Source: Girardinichthys multiradiatus
Lineage: Eukaryota; Chordata; Actinopteri; Cyprinodontiformes; Goodeidae
DNA: 64,000 bases
NCBI RefSeq assembly: GCF_021462225.1
Contig: NC_061808.1
Location: 22,977,119 to 23,041,118 of the forward strand
Direction of reading: 5' to 3'
The notes beneath the pieces are model-generated. The model was not told the origin of the DNA. It ran no database searches and saw only the letters and a program-made list of their open reading frames with translations. The position numbers and the translations under genes were made by a program. This document shows, piece after piece, positions 48,101 through 60,524 of this stretch (the stretch's first letter is position 1; every line of letters begins with the position of its first letter).

Positions 48101-49814
48101 GAATCATTCTCAGTCGCTAGTTTTTGCAGCATATTCAACCTTTTCTTTCAGGATTGGCCTGCATTTATCTCTATCCATCTTCTTGCTTTATTTCTGACCA
48201 GCTTCCTTGTCCCTGCTGGGAAAAAAACACCCCCATAGCATGATGCTGCCACCACCATGTTTCAGGCATTCTGTGTTTAGGGTGATGTTCAGTCTTTGTT
48301 TTCTCCCAGATGAAGCATTTTGCATGTGCCTCCCACCTCCATAAAGACCAGATTTGTGAAATGCACAACTCATAGTTGTCCTATGGACAGATTCTCCCAC
48401 CTGAGCTGTGGATCCCCACAGCTAATCCAGTTTGACCCATGAGCCCGATGGCTGCTTCTCTGATTAATGTCCTCCTCCAAACCCTGGTTTAAACGTCTCC
48501 ACAACTTGATCTCTCATCTGTCTGATGTGTCCCCTAGTCTTTATAATGCTGTTTGTTCACTAATGTTCTCTAACAAACCTCACTGGACATCTGCTTTTAT
48601 GCTCAGGTTAATTTGCACGCAGTTGAAATGAGGTGACTTTTAAAGGCAGCTGGTGGCACTGGATTTTATTTAGGAGTATCAAAGTAAAAAGGGGGCTTTA
48701 CACAAATCATTTGACATTTTCCTTCCACTTCACAACTATACACTAGTTTGTCTTGCTCTCACATTAAATTGGTATAAAATACACTAAAGTGTAGGTTGGT
48801 GTAACTCAACAAAATGTAAAAAGCTTAGGGGTATGAATACACATGCAAGCCACTGTGGCTGTACTCATGCTAATGTGCGCAATTGCAGGCCTGTCTCGTC
48901 GTGTCATTGTCAAGGATGCAGAGACGGGAAGAACACAGACGTACGGCGTCGGCACTGACGTCTTGGCACAGCATTTTGCTCTCAGGGTAGGATTTTTGTC
49001 CCTTCGGTTTATTTTTGCATGCCTTAGATTCCAATAATTCGATTTGTTCTCTGTCCTCAAGAACAATGACCCAAGCAGATGAAAATGGATTTCCTCCATG
49101 TTCCCAGGTTCCCGTCCTGTTTAACGGTTGCAGATCAGGGGAGATTTTCAGCATAGACCTCCGGCAACGCGGCCGCAGGGATCACAGCTGGAAGGCCAAA
49201 CGCTTCCACCATGAATCGGCCATCACCTCCGTACGAGTCCTGCAGGACGAGAACTACCTGCTTGCTGCAGACATGTTGGGTCAGGTCAGATCAGTTCTTC
49301 TCTTATTTATCATTTTTGGCTCTGATTTTAAAGAGGTGGGATTTAGTTATTTACCAAAGAGCTTTTTAAATTTCCTTGTAGATCAAGATGTGGGATGTGC
49401 GGGTTACGAAACCAGTGCTGGAGTACAAAGGGCATAATAATGAGCACGCCTACCTCCCCATTCATGTCAACGAACACGAAGGCCTTTTGTTAGCAGGTAG
49501 GTCAAGGTAATGTATTCCTGGTATTCAAAAAGCAATAAAGCAGTCTGAACGTAAACTCAGCAATTTATTTTCTTCACATTCACACAGTGGGCCAAGACTG
49601 CTATACAAGGTTGTGGAGCCTAAAGGATGGTCACCTGTTGAGGACCATCCCATCCCCGCATCCAGCTGCGAACGACATGATTCCAAGTGTCGTCTTCTCC
49701 TCTAATTTGGGCGGCAGCAGGGGGCTCCCCGGACTGCTCATGGCGGTCAGACATGATCTGTACTACTTCCCATACAACACCGACTACCAGGAGGGAGGAG
49801 AGCTGTGTCTTTAA
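45130..49814 (+). CDS. dcaf4: dcaf4 (DDB1- and CUL4-associated factor 4, WDR21), 13 exons, 509 aa
   Basis: Exons: 45130-45212, 45318-45436, 45878-46035, 46171-46253, 46576-46678, 46946-47089, 47279-47328, 47522-47601, 47820-47912, 48889-48986, 49108-49284, 49382-49496, 49588-49814 (TAA). All phases close. Diagnostic segments: [20 protein letters not shown] (exon 3), [18 protein letters not shown] and NLYFTNRK (exon 6), [14 protein letters not shown] (exon 8), [16 protein letters not shown] (exon 11), [15 protein letters not shown] (exon 13). It is a WD40-repeat substrate receptor of the CUL4-DDB1 ubiquitin ligase. The WDVR at residues about 400-403 (KMWDVR, exon 12) is the DDB1-binding WDxR motif. 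Slightly longer than human DCAF4 (495) because of a basic and Ser/Asn-rich N-terminus in exons 1-2; the start was chosen as the first ATG in frame, giving [11 protein letters not shown]. Intron 9 carries a Tc1 relic. Convergent with zfyve1. Confidence 0.95.
48060..48830 (-). mobile_element. Tc1 relic in dcaf4 intron 9
   Basis: Minus-strand transposase debris: plus bases 48190-48270 contain CATAGCATGATGCTGCCACC (complement of GGGSIMLWG coding) and 48340-48430 contain CCACCTGAGCTGTGG. An inverted-repeat-like end (AGGGGTATGAATACACATGC) sits at about 48828-48847. No intact frame. Confidence 0.75.
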
Positions 49815-52450
49815 ATCAAACACCATGAAAATTGTTCCTTTAAAAACAAAAAAGACTTGATGCTGCAGTAATATTGTCCAGGAGACTGAATGTAGTTCAG
49901 GGTTTGGCAGAAACTTGAATACAACCACAGACGTCCTGTTTGTTGACCAGAGCTTGGTTTGGGTGATGCACTTCTCAGATTTACATTTACATGTCCGAGG
50001 TACACTCAGAGCTGGTGAGGTCCACTTTTGACTGGATCGACCACACACAGGTCAGGAGTAAACAGAACTACAAAAACTTAACCATTGTTTACTTTTCTAA
50101 TAGCTTTTCTTTGTAAAAGGGATTTCCGTTGAACTTTTTCACATTTTGTAGTACAACCACAAACTTCCTTCAGATTTATTGGAATTTTACGTGACTGTAG
50201 TGTATGATTGTTAAGTGGAATGAGAAGGATACCTGGTCTTTTAAAATGTATTCGTTGTCTGAATCTGTGTGGCATGGATTTGTTTTCAGCTTTTGCTGCA
50301 ATTACAGTTGTAAATGTTTGGCAAAATAGCTCATGTTCATTCAAATTGGATGGAGGGCATTGGAAATATACATTTTCGAGCTTTGCCACAAATTCTCAAT
50401 TTTGCTTTGGCCTACTTTGACTAGGCCATAGGATCACACTTTAATCTAAACCTTTCAATTGTAGCTCTGACTGTATTTTTAAGGTCGTCATCCTGCGGTA
50501 AAGTCAGACCTCCACCCCAGTCTCAGGTCTTTTGTTATCTCGAACAGGTTTTGTGCAGAGTGCATTTTCCCCCACACGTGTTTTCAGTTTTAGTCTCATC
50601 TCACCAGAGCTACTTCTTCCATGTTCTTACAGGGCTTATGATAAACTGCAGACTGGTTTTCTTCAGTGCTATCAAGAGTGAAAAGGGCTGGATACGGTGC
50701 ATGCCACACTTTTCAGATTTTATTTTCTATTTATCACCTTCCTCTCACAATTATGGTCTACCTGGTGCTGGCCTGTCACATGAAGCCCAAATAAATACAT
50801 GGAGGTTTGTGGTGGAAAGGTGAGAAAATCTGGAAAACTTGAAAAAAAAATGTCATACATAATTTCATATGTAAAAACAAATTTAAAAAAATTGCATTGT
50901 TCGTGATGGGATTCACTGCAAAATTAATGTTAGAATAAGCAGAAAAATTTGTTTCATTGATTATATCGTGCAAAATAAGTGATCAGCTTAAGTATACTTG
51001 ACAGGTTACTGCTCCATTTATCCACTTCAATTCTAGTGTCAATGTTATTTACAATAACTTGTTTTCTAAGGAAAAAACAAAGCAGACTGTTCCTGCCTCC
51101 TCTGAAGTACCTTTCCTCAAACTACAAGCCTGGACAAGAAGGAAGATCTCAGTGGCATTTAAATCTCAGGGGAACGTTGTTTTTGAAAATGTGGTTGTGC
51201 CAAAATAAAGAAGTGCTGCATCTTTTAGCAAGTGCAGTTACTAAATATCTTTCTACGAATCTGTTTAACGTTATTCAGGATGATGAACCAGCTTCAAAAA
51301 AGGATGGAAGTCAAAATTTTCATATGTAATATAAATAAAACCACCAGTTCTGCTGTGTCAGATGAACTCAGTAAAAGACACAGATAAGTGTTTCTCCAGT
51401 TTAATGCATACTGAATGAGGAATACAGGAACATGATTGATGACTGGTTCCATGATGTGATATCTATATTCAGTGAGAACATCTGACTCCGGTCGAAGAGT
51501 CTGTTATTTACCCGACAACTTCTTGACCGAACCAGCTTCCATATAGCCAAGTCTCATAATTCCCAGATATTCAGAGGGAGAAAAAAAAAAAAAACTGACA
51601 AACACAAAGTTGTTCGATTCAGCAGATTATTCCAGTTGCAACACATGCAAACGCTGCTCACTAAAAGCTCCAATGTCTCCTGGTTTGAGGAGCCAGCCTC
51701 AAATACTGTGTTTCTGTGAATCGGTCACCCTACATAAACATACTGTTGTGTTTAAATCTGTGGACATATTTTAGTTTATCTAAACATGTCCTTGTTACAG
51801 TAAACCTTCTTGCATATATTCCTTTTAAAATGTAAAACAATTAAAATGGGACAGCACTACAAAGGCTGTTGCATTGCAAAGGGCCACCTGAGTGTACGGC
51901 AACAATGAGGATTACTATGTCTTTATGTAGGTTGTGTTGTTTGGAATCTTGATGCAACAGAATAACCGTCAGTGAAAAGGGAGGTTGAAGAGTTAACACG
52001 ATTGAAGGGGGAGAAACTGGAGGAAGCATCTTGCAGGCAAATAACTACAGTTCCTACTTTGCTTTCTAAATCATCCACACACATGGCTCCAAACTATACA
52101 AAAGGTGCTAAAAGTATGACAATGTCATACTGAAAGGGATTGTCAAAGGGTTGAGGAGCCTAAATCTACAGCAAAGGGGGATCTAGAGAGAGAAAGTAAC
52201 CTGAATTCAGCTTTAAGCAGACATTTTACCTCTTCTTGCCATTCAAGTGAAGTCTATTTCTAACTGGTATTCACAGTGTAAATTTTAGGCATATTGAAGT
52301 CAGTCTGATCATAGAGGTGATGTGAGACCAGCAATAAAACATAATAAACAGTCCATTTTCCGGAAGCCTCAAGAACGGATCCAACATCCCTAAGTGAGGT
52401 TCTATCCCACAGTGTTCCTGTGCTTTTAACCATTCCAGCTCCCCGTTCTG
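49815..52450. other. Space between the convergent ends of dcaf4 and zfyve1
   Basis: Holds the 3' UTRs and a Tc1 relic (50100-50880). Plus-strand AATAAA occurs at about 50789 and near 51333-51338. No further gene was recognised; the 116-codon frame at 50979-51329 lacks a domain. Confidence 0.5.
50100..50880 (-). mobile_element. Tc1 relic downstream of dcaf4
   Basis: Left end debris at 50125-50200 (GAACTTTTTCACATTTTGTA) and minus-strand transposase sequence at 50380-50660, for example TTTGACTAGGCCATAGGATC and CATCCTGCGGTAAAGTCAGA. The right end is near 50880. Same broad family as the 17440 relic. Confidence 0.7.
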
Positions 52451-55400
52451 CTAGAGTTCCCCGGATTTCTGGATACAACCCTTGCAGACCCGCACCGGGT
52501 GGTCCCAGCCACGGGACGGCACAGGGCGGCGATCCTTGGAGCAGTCATCACACACGCCCTGGCCACAGGCGCGACAGTGATGGATTGACAGACGTGGAGA
52601 GAACTCCCTTTGGCACTCGCAGCAGGACTGGATGTCCTGGTCTGGGACCCAGTAGGCAGGGCGAGCTGCATCTTTTACTAGACCTGGAAAAAGGTTAGTA
52701 AATAAGCTGCTATTACACAGTATGTTTAACATTTACAGTGTTTTAATTAGATATTTATTTTGCTGTGAAGTCTGATAATACAGACAGATATAATGCTCAC
52801 CTAAAGGTATGTCAATGGCACCAACTACAGCACCCAAAGTGTTTTGAACTGCCTCCCCAACCCTTCTTGCTATCAAGGTGCCTCCCTCTTCCTCCAAGGC
52901 AGCATCCAGTAACTCTGAACCAAGAGAACATCCAATCAGAGACAATATCCCAACATAACTGAACACAAACAAGCGCTGACCCCAAGTTTACAAACCTTTC
53001 TTTTTTCCCCAGATGGAATGATCAGACAGTAAAAGCAAATTACCACAGCGATTCTTTAAATAATAATTTGACAATCAAGTTGGAAATCATGCTGGATGTT
53101 CTACTATGCGCACAAGGTCAAACCTACATATACAATCTGTAATGAAGAGAACTGTGAGAAGATGGTTAAAGGATGTCTTGTGGAAGACCTCCTGCTTTCG
53201 TTCTGACCACCTGCTTCAACAAACCCACTGTCATCTGGACAAAGCCGGCAGCACTGTGAGGATCATGTTCCTTGGTTTCTCCAGTGCGTTTAACACTGGA
53301 GCAACTAACTTGCTTTGTCAGAAGGTGGAGGCCTCAACAATCACCTGAATCAACGACTACCTGACAAACAGACCATAGTTTGTAAGACTGATGGGTTTTT
53401 CTGTCCAACCAGGTAGTCGGCAGCACAGGAGCACCACAGGGGACTGTACTCTCACCATTCCTTTTCACTCTGTACACCTCAGACTTCCAGTACAAGACAA
53501 TACAATGAGAGGGCTTTGTCCAAAAAAAGTCTAATCTTAAGGAAACTTTCATGTCTCCCAGTCCGCTCTACAGCAAAGGTTGTATGATGTAAATTCTGTC
53601 ATCTGTACCCACCCTCTAGGGGCCACCAGGTGTCTCTGCGGACATTCACGTCCAGCCAACATTTTGATGACTAAGTTGACTGTGTCCGCCAATATGAAAA
53701 ATAATAAACTCAGTCAAAGTGTGGCGCCCAACACCCAGCGGATAAAGGAAACAATGACACTTGTATTCCAAGACATACAGTACATTTATCTCTGAGATTA
53801 TCACTCTGGACAATGTCAGGTCATGCAAGAAAAGCAATTCAGAGGTCAGATTGCCATTAGCTGGTTATTTGACCGAATAACTTTGAGCTTGTACCTACAA
53901 TAATGAATCTGTGTGGATGAGAGAGAATACACAATAAATTCAAGCTTCTGCACCCATTTCTTGTTTTTAAATATTAAAGTTGTTCGTTGCACATCTCAAG
54001 CACATCATTAAAAGCCCAATTTGAACGATTTACAGTTTTTACCAGTTGAGATTCCTCGGTTGTGAAAACATGCATCGCAGACCCGGACTGCTGCGAGCCC
54101 CCAGCCCCTCTCCGGGACCGGCCGGGTTTTGGATGAGCAGGTGTTGCAAAAACCCTCTCCGCAGGCACGGCAGTGGTGCTTGGTGTCGTTGGGTTGAAAC
54201 TCCTCCCCACATTTATGACAATTCTTGCATAAATTGAAAAAGGAAAGCAAAATGTGAGCTAATGTTGATAATTTTGGATATAGATGCAAGTCTGTATCAT
54301 ATTGTCCTAAATAACATCCATTGTATTCTTTTATAGCTCCCTACCATGATAAGGGAATTGGGTTTCCAGTAGATGGGAGCAATCTGGTCGGTCAACCAGG
54401 AGGTGACCGCTTTGGCAGGTTTGACGCTGAGTTCGGACACGGACTGAGAAATGTATTTGACTCCATCCAACAGCCTCTGAGCAGCATTGTTGTTGTCTTT
54501 TAAAAAGCCATCAGACTGAAAAGAAGGAAAGCAAACAGAGGTATAAAGACGTATAATTGCAGAACAACTTTTTATTAGAATTTCATACCAGTGATCATCT
54601 TTTGACAAAGCTGGTTTGATTCATGTTTTCATAGTACACCAAATCATTGAGTTTAAACTCTGTCTGGTTTAGGCAGAATCTCATTCAGCTTACTAAGCAT
54701 AGAGCTTACCCCAGGCCAGATGTGCTGGATCTCTGTCCTCACCACTGTTTCCACCGGATCCTGGTTTCCATACCAGTACTGTCTGCTCCTGTAGATCACT
54801 CCACAGTTCGGGCACTCGATTACATATCTGGGCAAAGGCATTAGTTTCAGCCCCAAGAGGACAGATTATGAAGCTCCATTTGCATTTCCTCGTTTTCCAA
54901 GCATCCTCCAAAGACTGCGGACTCACCCTGACCAGGCGTAGATGGCCAAGCCAAACCATGGTGAGTCGGACGAGGCCGTTGTTTTGGGAACCACTATCAC
55001 TTCCTTTCCACCCTCATAGCAGGCCTGAGTGAGTCCACACAGACTGACAATCTTAAACAGGCATCTTTCATAATCACAGAGGTGTTCTGGCTCTGCTTGT
55101 ACTTGCCTTGCAAGTGTAGATGCGGTTGTCGTGTTGCGCAGAGTAGCGGCATCGATGTTTGGCTTCGTGGTTAAGTCCCTCTTTTAGGTGATTCATGCTT
55201 CTCTTGCAGCCTGACCTGCAAAAAAAAAAATCATCTTTTATACTGTTTCAGTGTTTTACAAAAGTATCTATAACACTTGAAATGCATCAGTTTTTATGTT
55301 ACAAACAAAAGCTTCCGTTTCTTTAATCAGGATTTATGTGACAGGCCAACACAATGCATGGAGGACAAAAAAAACAAATCTGAAAAGTGTGGATTGCGTT

Positions 55401-57626
55401 CGTATTCAATCGCCTTTACTCTGATGCCCCTAAATACAGTAAAGTGAAACGTAATGGCTTTAGAAGTCACTCATTTAGAGCATGTAAATGACATCATTCT
55501 GAACACCCCTATGATGAAATATGGTGCTGGCGGCATCATGCTATGAGGATGCTTTTATTCAGTGGGAGCAGGTAAGCTGGTCAGAGTTGATGAGAAGATG
55601 GATGGAGCTAAATACTGGAGGAAAACCGGCTAGAGCCTGCAAAAGACATGAGACTGAGGCAGATGTTTACTTTTCAGCAGGACGACTCCAATACAAATGC
55701 AAATAAGTTACCATTTTCTTTCCACTTCACTATTATACACCACTTTTGGTCCAGCACATAAAATACATTAAGTTTATAGTTGTAACAAGAAATGAAAATG
55801 TTTAAGGCAAGGAACGGTCCAGTAATAATTATTTGAATAATTTGTTTATATTGAAAGGTATTTTTCTACTAAGATTGGTCGGTCACTAAGATATCAGGAG
55901 TAAAATCCAAGTGTTTTTTTTTATTTTATTTGACGTTTTTATTTGATCTAGTAAGAGACTACATACCCACAGCTGAGGCAGATGTTGGAGCAGGTGAAGT
56001 ACTCATCTGGAAAAAAGGAGTTACTGGTCATTCGTTCATCTGGAATCTCCCCACAGAAACGCTCACTCAAGGCCTGAACAAAAGGAGCAGGTTAGGTTTG
56101 GAAGATGTCAAGTGACATAAATATGCAGGCACTATTATTCAGCATCAAAACCTGCAGGGCCTTGAAGATGACGCTCGCAGAACGTGGTGATCGGGTGTTG
56201 TTGTTATCCAGCTGGTGCTCCAGGCTGCGCAGCAAGCCGCTGAAGTCTGTGGGAGGGTTGTAGGTGCGAGTCCCACGGTACTGGATGGAGCTGAAAGCTT
56301 CAGGAAAAAGCCCCAGTTTCCTGAAACGTTCCTGGAGCAGACGCTCAGCGGATTCAGAAGGTTTGTCTAAATGTACACAACATATTCAGGTATAAGGGGT
56401 CACATAAAGACGTTCCCGTGCTCCTGGACCATTTGATTTAAATCTAATCCAGTAGGTTTGATACCTGATCCTAGAAGCTTGGTGTGGACGGTCTCATGGA
56501 AAATGATCACTGCAGGACCCAGTGTAGACAACGGAACATCCAGACCACAGCGGGCCGTGGTTACCTTCAGCTCCCTTGTAAAGTGTTTTAGGTAGGCGTC
56601 TGATGCGTCTCCAAGGAACTTAAAGAGATCATCATGGAGCCGGTCTGCGTGTGTTCGGTAAATAACCACATCAGAGATAGCCAGGACCTTGAGAAGAAGC
56701 CGCGTTCGCTGACCTTGATTAGCTCCTGATGAGTGAAAAAAAGAGGTCAGTGAAGATCGGGTAACAGTGCATACTAAGCAAATAACTAAACAAATAAATA
56801 ATTTGTCCCATACCAGCCCCAAGCAAACCCTCTGTGTCAATGACTACAACTCTATGGATAGGGTCCAAAGCTGCCCAAACACCCACGGTGCAAGACTCTT
56901 GTGTGGGGGAGGTCTTAAACACTTCTCTTCCAAGAAAGAAGGTGTGGTCCAGGGTGTAAGATTTGCCCTCCCCAGTGTTGCCAAAGATGGAGACCACCTT
57001 GAGAAGCTCATCTGGAGTGCAGCCCAGTCTGCTGACAAAATCCTCCTCATTCCTCACCTGAGAATCCACATAACACCACATCAATTATTAGATCACATAA
57101 ATAGTGAGCTGCTGTTAAAAGCTTAATACATTTTTATGGCTGTTACCTGCATATGCTCCCTCTCATCAACCAACAGGAAGCTGCACACCTTCTCCAGCTT
57201 CGACTTGAGGATCACCATCTCCGTCTCCCCGTCAGTCAAGCTGCTCTCCTGAAGAGCCTTGGCGGGGGGATAACGCGTGAGAGGGTGCTTCCTCTTGTTT
57301 ACTCCGCCATGAGTGCGCTTCTGGCAGTCCAAACACAGGTTGATCTTACAGCCCTGGCAGCGCACCACCGCTCTGAGTCTGACAGTGCAGCTGTTGTCAC
57401 CTTTACAGGCGTCGCAGAAGGGAACGTGACCCGGCATGATCCGAACCCGGTCGTGATTCCTCATGCGCTCTTGGCGGTGGAGGTCGAGTTCACAGCGGGC
57501 ACACTGCAAGCTGCCGCATTCATCGCATTCAAACACAGCCTCATCTGACCCTCCACAGGCGTAGCTCTCCTGGCAGACTAGGACTGTGTTCATTCCTTTA
57601 TCCACTGCCGGACTTTGGCCACTCAT
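52451..57626 (-). CDS. zfyve1: zfyve1 (DFCP1, double FYVE-containing protein 1), 12 coding exons, 776 aa
   Basis: Exons in transcript order: 57147-57626, 56814-57057, 56465-56725, 56152-56366, 55967-56073, 55107-55215, 54927-55024, 54710-54827, 54345-54515, 54043-54223, 52801-52914, 52451-52683 (TAG). Phases close throughout; length matches human (777). Order: Cys-rich zinc-binding N-terminus (residues 1-125, with CDECGSLQCARCE and NLCLDCQKRTHGG); P-loop GNTGEGKS at 186-193 and DTEG at 234-237, an NTPase domain running to about 400; Cys-rich linker; FYVE1 at about 603-653 (TKHHCRACGEGFC); FYVE2 at about 720-770 (SIHHCRACGQGVC). The protein binds PI3P and marks omegasomes during autophagosome formation and also lipid droplets. 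Start: ATG three codons before the SPAVDKG segment, with an acceptor at 57633 that joins it to an upstream non-coding exon. Intron 6 uses a GC donor. Divergent from pigh. Confidence 0.96.
53100..53515 (+). mobile_element. Non-LTR retrotransposon reverse-transcriptase fragment in zfyve1 intron 10
   Basis: Reading frames with small breaks give LDKAGSTVRIMFLGFSSAFN (53227-53286) and STGAPQGTVLSPFLFTLYTS (about 53425-53475), which are the classic fingers/palm motifs of CR1/L2/Rex/jockey-type RT. The catalytic F/YADD block and the rest are missing. The insert lies on the strand opposite to zfyve1. Confidence 0.85.
55270..55800 (+). mobile_element. Tc1 relic in zfyve1 intron 5
   Basis: End-like sequence at 55330-55440 and GGTGCTGGCGGCATCATGCT at 55522-55541 (the GGSIM region of transposase), then degraded sequence to an AATACATTAAG-type end near 55770. 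Confidence 0.65.
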
Positions 57627-57829
57627 GGTAAACCTGAAAGGTCAGATTGTTACCCCTGGAGTTGTTAAACTGGGAAGTTATCTTATTCAAGTTTAAAAAA
57701 ACCAAGTTATCTGAAGCGAAACAGAAAAGGATATATACAGTACCCAACAAGAATATTAATACATAATTATAAAGTGAAAGAAAATTATACATGGTTTTCA
57801 ATTCACCAATAAAAAAAAATTCTGGAATG

Positions 57830-58600
57830 TGTGAACTCCATCTGTATTTACCCCTTTGACTCTGATAGCCCTAAATAAAATGCAATGCAACCCAGTGCCC
57901 TTAAAATTCCATTTATCAGTTACGAGTTAACCCAGGAGTTTAAGCTAGCTTGTTAACTAATGTTCTGGAGGAACATAAGTTACCAAACTAGATCATGAAG
58001 ATCACAGAATAATCAGTGATAAAGTTGTTTAAAGCTGGATTAAGTTCTAGAACAATATCCCAAGCTTTGAACATCTCACGCAGCAACGTTCAGTCATTAA
58101 TCTGAGAAGAAGCTCATGGTAACTCTGGAGGAGCTGCAGAGATCCAATCTGTTGACAGGACAATTATTAGTTGTTCACTCCACACATCTGTCCTTGATGG
58201 GAGAGGGGCAAGAAGAACGCCATATTTAAAGAGAAGTCCTGTTTAAAGTCGGGCCCACATGCAGAACTCTATGTGTGGCAGAAAATACTGCACATAAAAC
58301 TGAACACACAATCTACACTGTGAAACATGGTGGTGGCAGCATCCAACTGTGGGGAAGCTTTTCCAAAGGGAACAGGAATTTGGTCAGAGGAAGATGGATG
58401 AAGCTAAACTGATGTTCACAGATGCTCTCTGTTAATCTGAATGAGCTTTAGCTATTTTGCAAGTAGGAATGTGAATACATTGAAATCTCTGGATGTGCAA
58501 AGCTAATAATGGTATTTAGAGGACCTTTAGAAGAAACGATGAGAAGGTGTTATGTAACGTTTAGCTCTGAACAATTTGTAACAATTGTCAAAAAGTCCCA
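57830..58600 (+). mobile_element. Tc1 relic in the zfyve1 first intron
   Basis: Reads CCAGGAGTTTAAGC... then TGGTAACTCTGGAGGAGCTG (58114) and ACATGGTGGTGGCAGCATCC (58326; MVVAAS region of transposase) and a tail near 58470. Non-functional. Confidence 0.7.
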
Positions 58601-58760
58601 TATACAATAAAACCCATTTCTATTTACCTCTTATTATTAATAAATATAACTCAGTCTCAAGCAAAACAATGCTAGGAAACATTTTCCAAGGCTATTAGAT
58701 ACATGTTTGTATGATGGCATAAAACTACGTTAGGTAACATTTGGGTGCGCGGTAACTCAC

Positions 58761-60524
58761 CAGATGGTGCTAAGTTTCAAGTCAGAGTCCTCTAACTCAA
58801 TAATGAACAGCCGTTAGCTAACAGCAGCTACTACACAAAGAAACAACTCACTTCTGGGGAGACAAACACGGCTAATTTCAGTCCACTGACCAAAAAAGTT
58901 CTCACCGACCCGTTGGACGGTTGTCAGGCTAAAGACGCTGTCTGGACTCGGTCTAAAACTGCACCCGTAGGACCATCCTGCCGACTGCCACATATAGCTA
59001 CCGTCGGCGGAGCTAAGCTATGTTTCATCAGCAGCGCCTGGTTAGATGTTGTTGCAGCTGATCGGCTTGTTTTTACACAGGGGTCAAGAGTCAAGGAAGG
59101 CAGTGGGTGATGGGTATTGGAGTTGTTTATTTCTTTAATTTACGACCTCAGCCGTTACCCAGGAACAACTAACAGTATTTTAATTGACTGTTAATTTAAA
59201 ACCATTTAATTACTGCTTAAATTGCATTAATAGTTTGGAAAAAATGAATTAAGAACTTTGTGAAAATGCTGCTTGAACATTTCACACCGCCCATAATGCT
59301 TTGCTCCTCACAGATGCTGTACGGTTAGTTTGTTTTATATACCGGCGTACACCGAAACACACAGTGACGTGGAATAGAATAGAATAGAATAGAATAGAAT
59401 AGAATAGAATAGAATAGCTGCAAAGTGACAGGTAGATAAAACACACACCTTTAAGTATATACAGGGGTGCAAAAATTTCAATAAGGAATCCTAAATTTAA
59501 CAAGTGATGTAAATTTAGCCTGTTCTATTTGAATTATCTTTGTATTTGTATAAAAACTGTGTATCTACAAGAATATAAACTTATTTGTTGTGTAAAAAAT
59601 AGTACAGGTACACTAATAACTTAGTTTAAAAATATTTCCATATACCATGTTCTATGTCTTTAATAATAATAATAATTATTATTATTATCATTATCCATGA
59701 CATCTAAAAAAATAGGGCTTTACAGTATTGTTGTATCTAAAAATAAATTACCTATATTATTTAGTAGCTTTATATATCTTCAGAGGTCTATTAAGATATG
59801 TTAATTGCATTTTAAGCACACCGTTTTGTATTGCTTGTTCTATCTCATTTTGGTTGTTTATTTTTGTTCCAGTTATCACTAATTAATAGTACTTAAAGCA
59901 GAGTATAATATTGTGCATAAAAACAATTAATCATGATTAGTTTAACGTAAAGTTCAGCGTTTGTTTAAAAACCTCAGACAAACAGCCACTCACAATATGG
60001 CGGAAACCTGACGCGTCCTTTCTTGCAACGAAGCCATGTCTGCTTTTTGTCTCTCCAGCATGTGTCTGGGAATGTATACTTGGTCAAAATTATGCGATGA
60101 TAATAATGCGATGATGATTTTTATTTTATTTTATCCAGTTTCCCTGATAAATCACAGTGCTGGATGTTATGATCGCTTTAGTTGAAGCTCTAGCTGTATT
60201 CTAGACGCTCTGGTGTAAAAAACATTGCAGCCAGAGTTGAGATTGATTTTGGCACCAACATCTCAGCACTTGTCTTTGGAATATTTGTTTTATATATAAT
60301 ATTTCGTCTATTTCTTTCATGTTTTAACGGGAGCCACTGTTATCCTTCGGTGAGCTCTTTATTTCCCCCGTCGTTAGGCTTTCATTACCTTTTGTTAGCA
60401 TAGCCTGTTGTTAACTTTAGCTCCAAGCGCAAAGCAGACGTTAGCTCGCTGCTAACTTTAGCTCTGATAAATCACTCAATGCCCGCTTTTCTTCATCGCT
60501 CACTCTGTATTGGTTCTATCCGCA
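58761..60524. promoter_or_regulatory. Shared upstream region of zfyve1 (minus) and pigh (plus)
   Basis: A CpG-richer stretch (58890-59060) with minus-strand donor-like sites at 58760 (CTG/GTGAGT) and 58905 (TCG/GTGAGA) is the likely zfyve1 promoter and 5' UTR exon; which donor is used cannot be decided. CAATATGGCGGAAACC at 59994-60009 combines a YY1-like ATGGCGG core and an ETS-like GGAA and may mark the pigh promoter, about 520 bp before its ATG. The middle (59370-59980) is AT-rich with a pentanucleotide array and no recognised gene. Confidence 0.5.
59370..59419. repeat. GAATA pentanucleotide microsatellite
   Basis: About nine perfect AATAG/GAATA units between the zfyve1 and pigh promoters. 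Confidence 0.95.

Noticed and set aside
52420..52698. Plus-strand frame of 92 codons
   Set aside because: Antisense shadow of the last zfyve1 exon.
57153..57548. Plus-strand frame of 131 codons
   Set aside because: Antisense shadow of zfyve1 coding exon 1.
60510..60524. Five-codon upstream extension of pigh from a TTG
   Set aside because: No ATG; the ATG at 60525 gives the conserved MEDE start.
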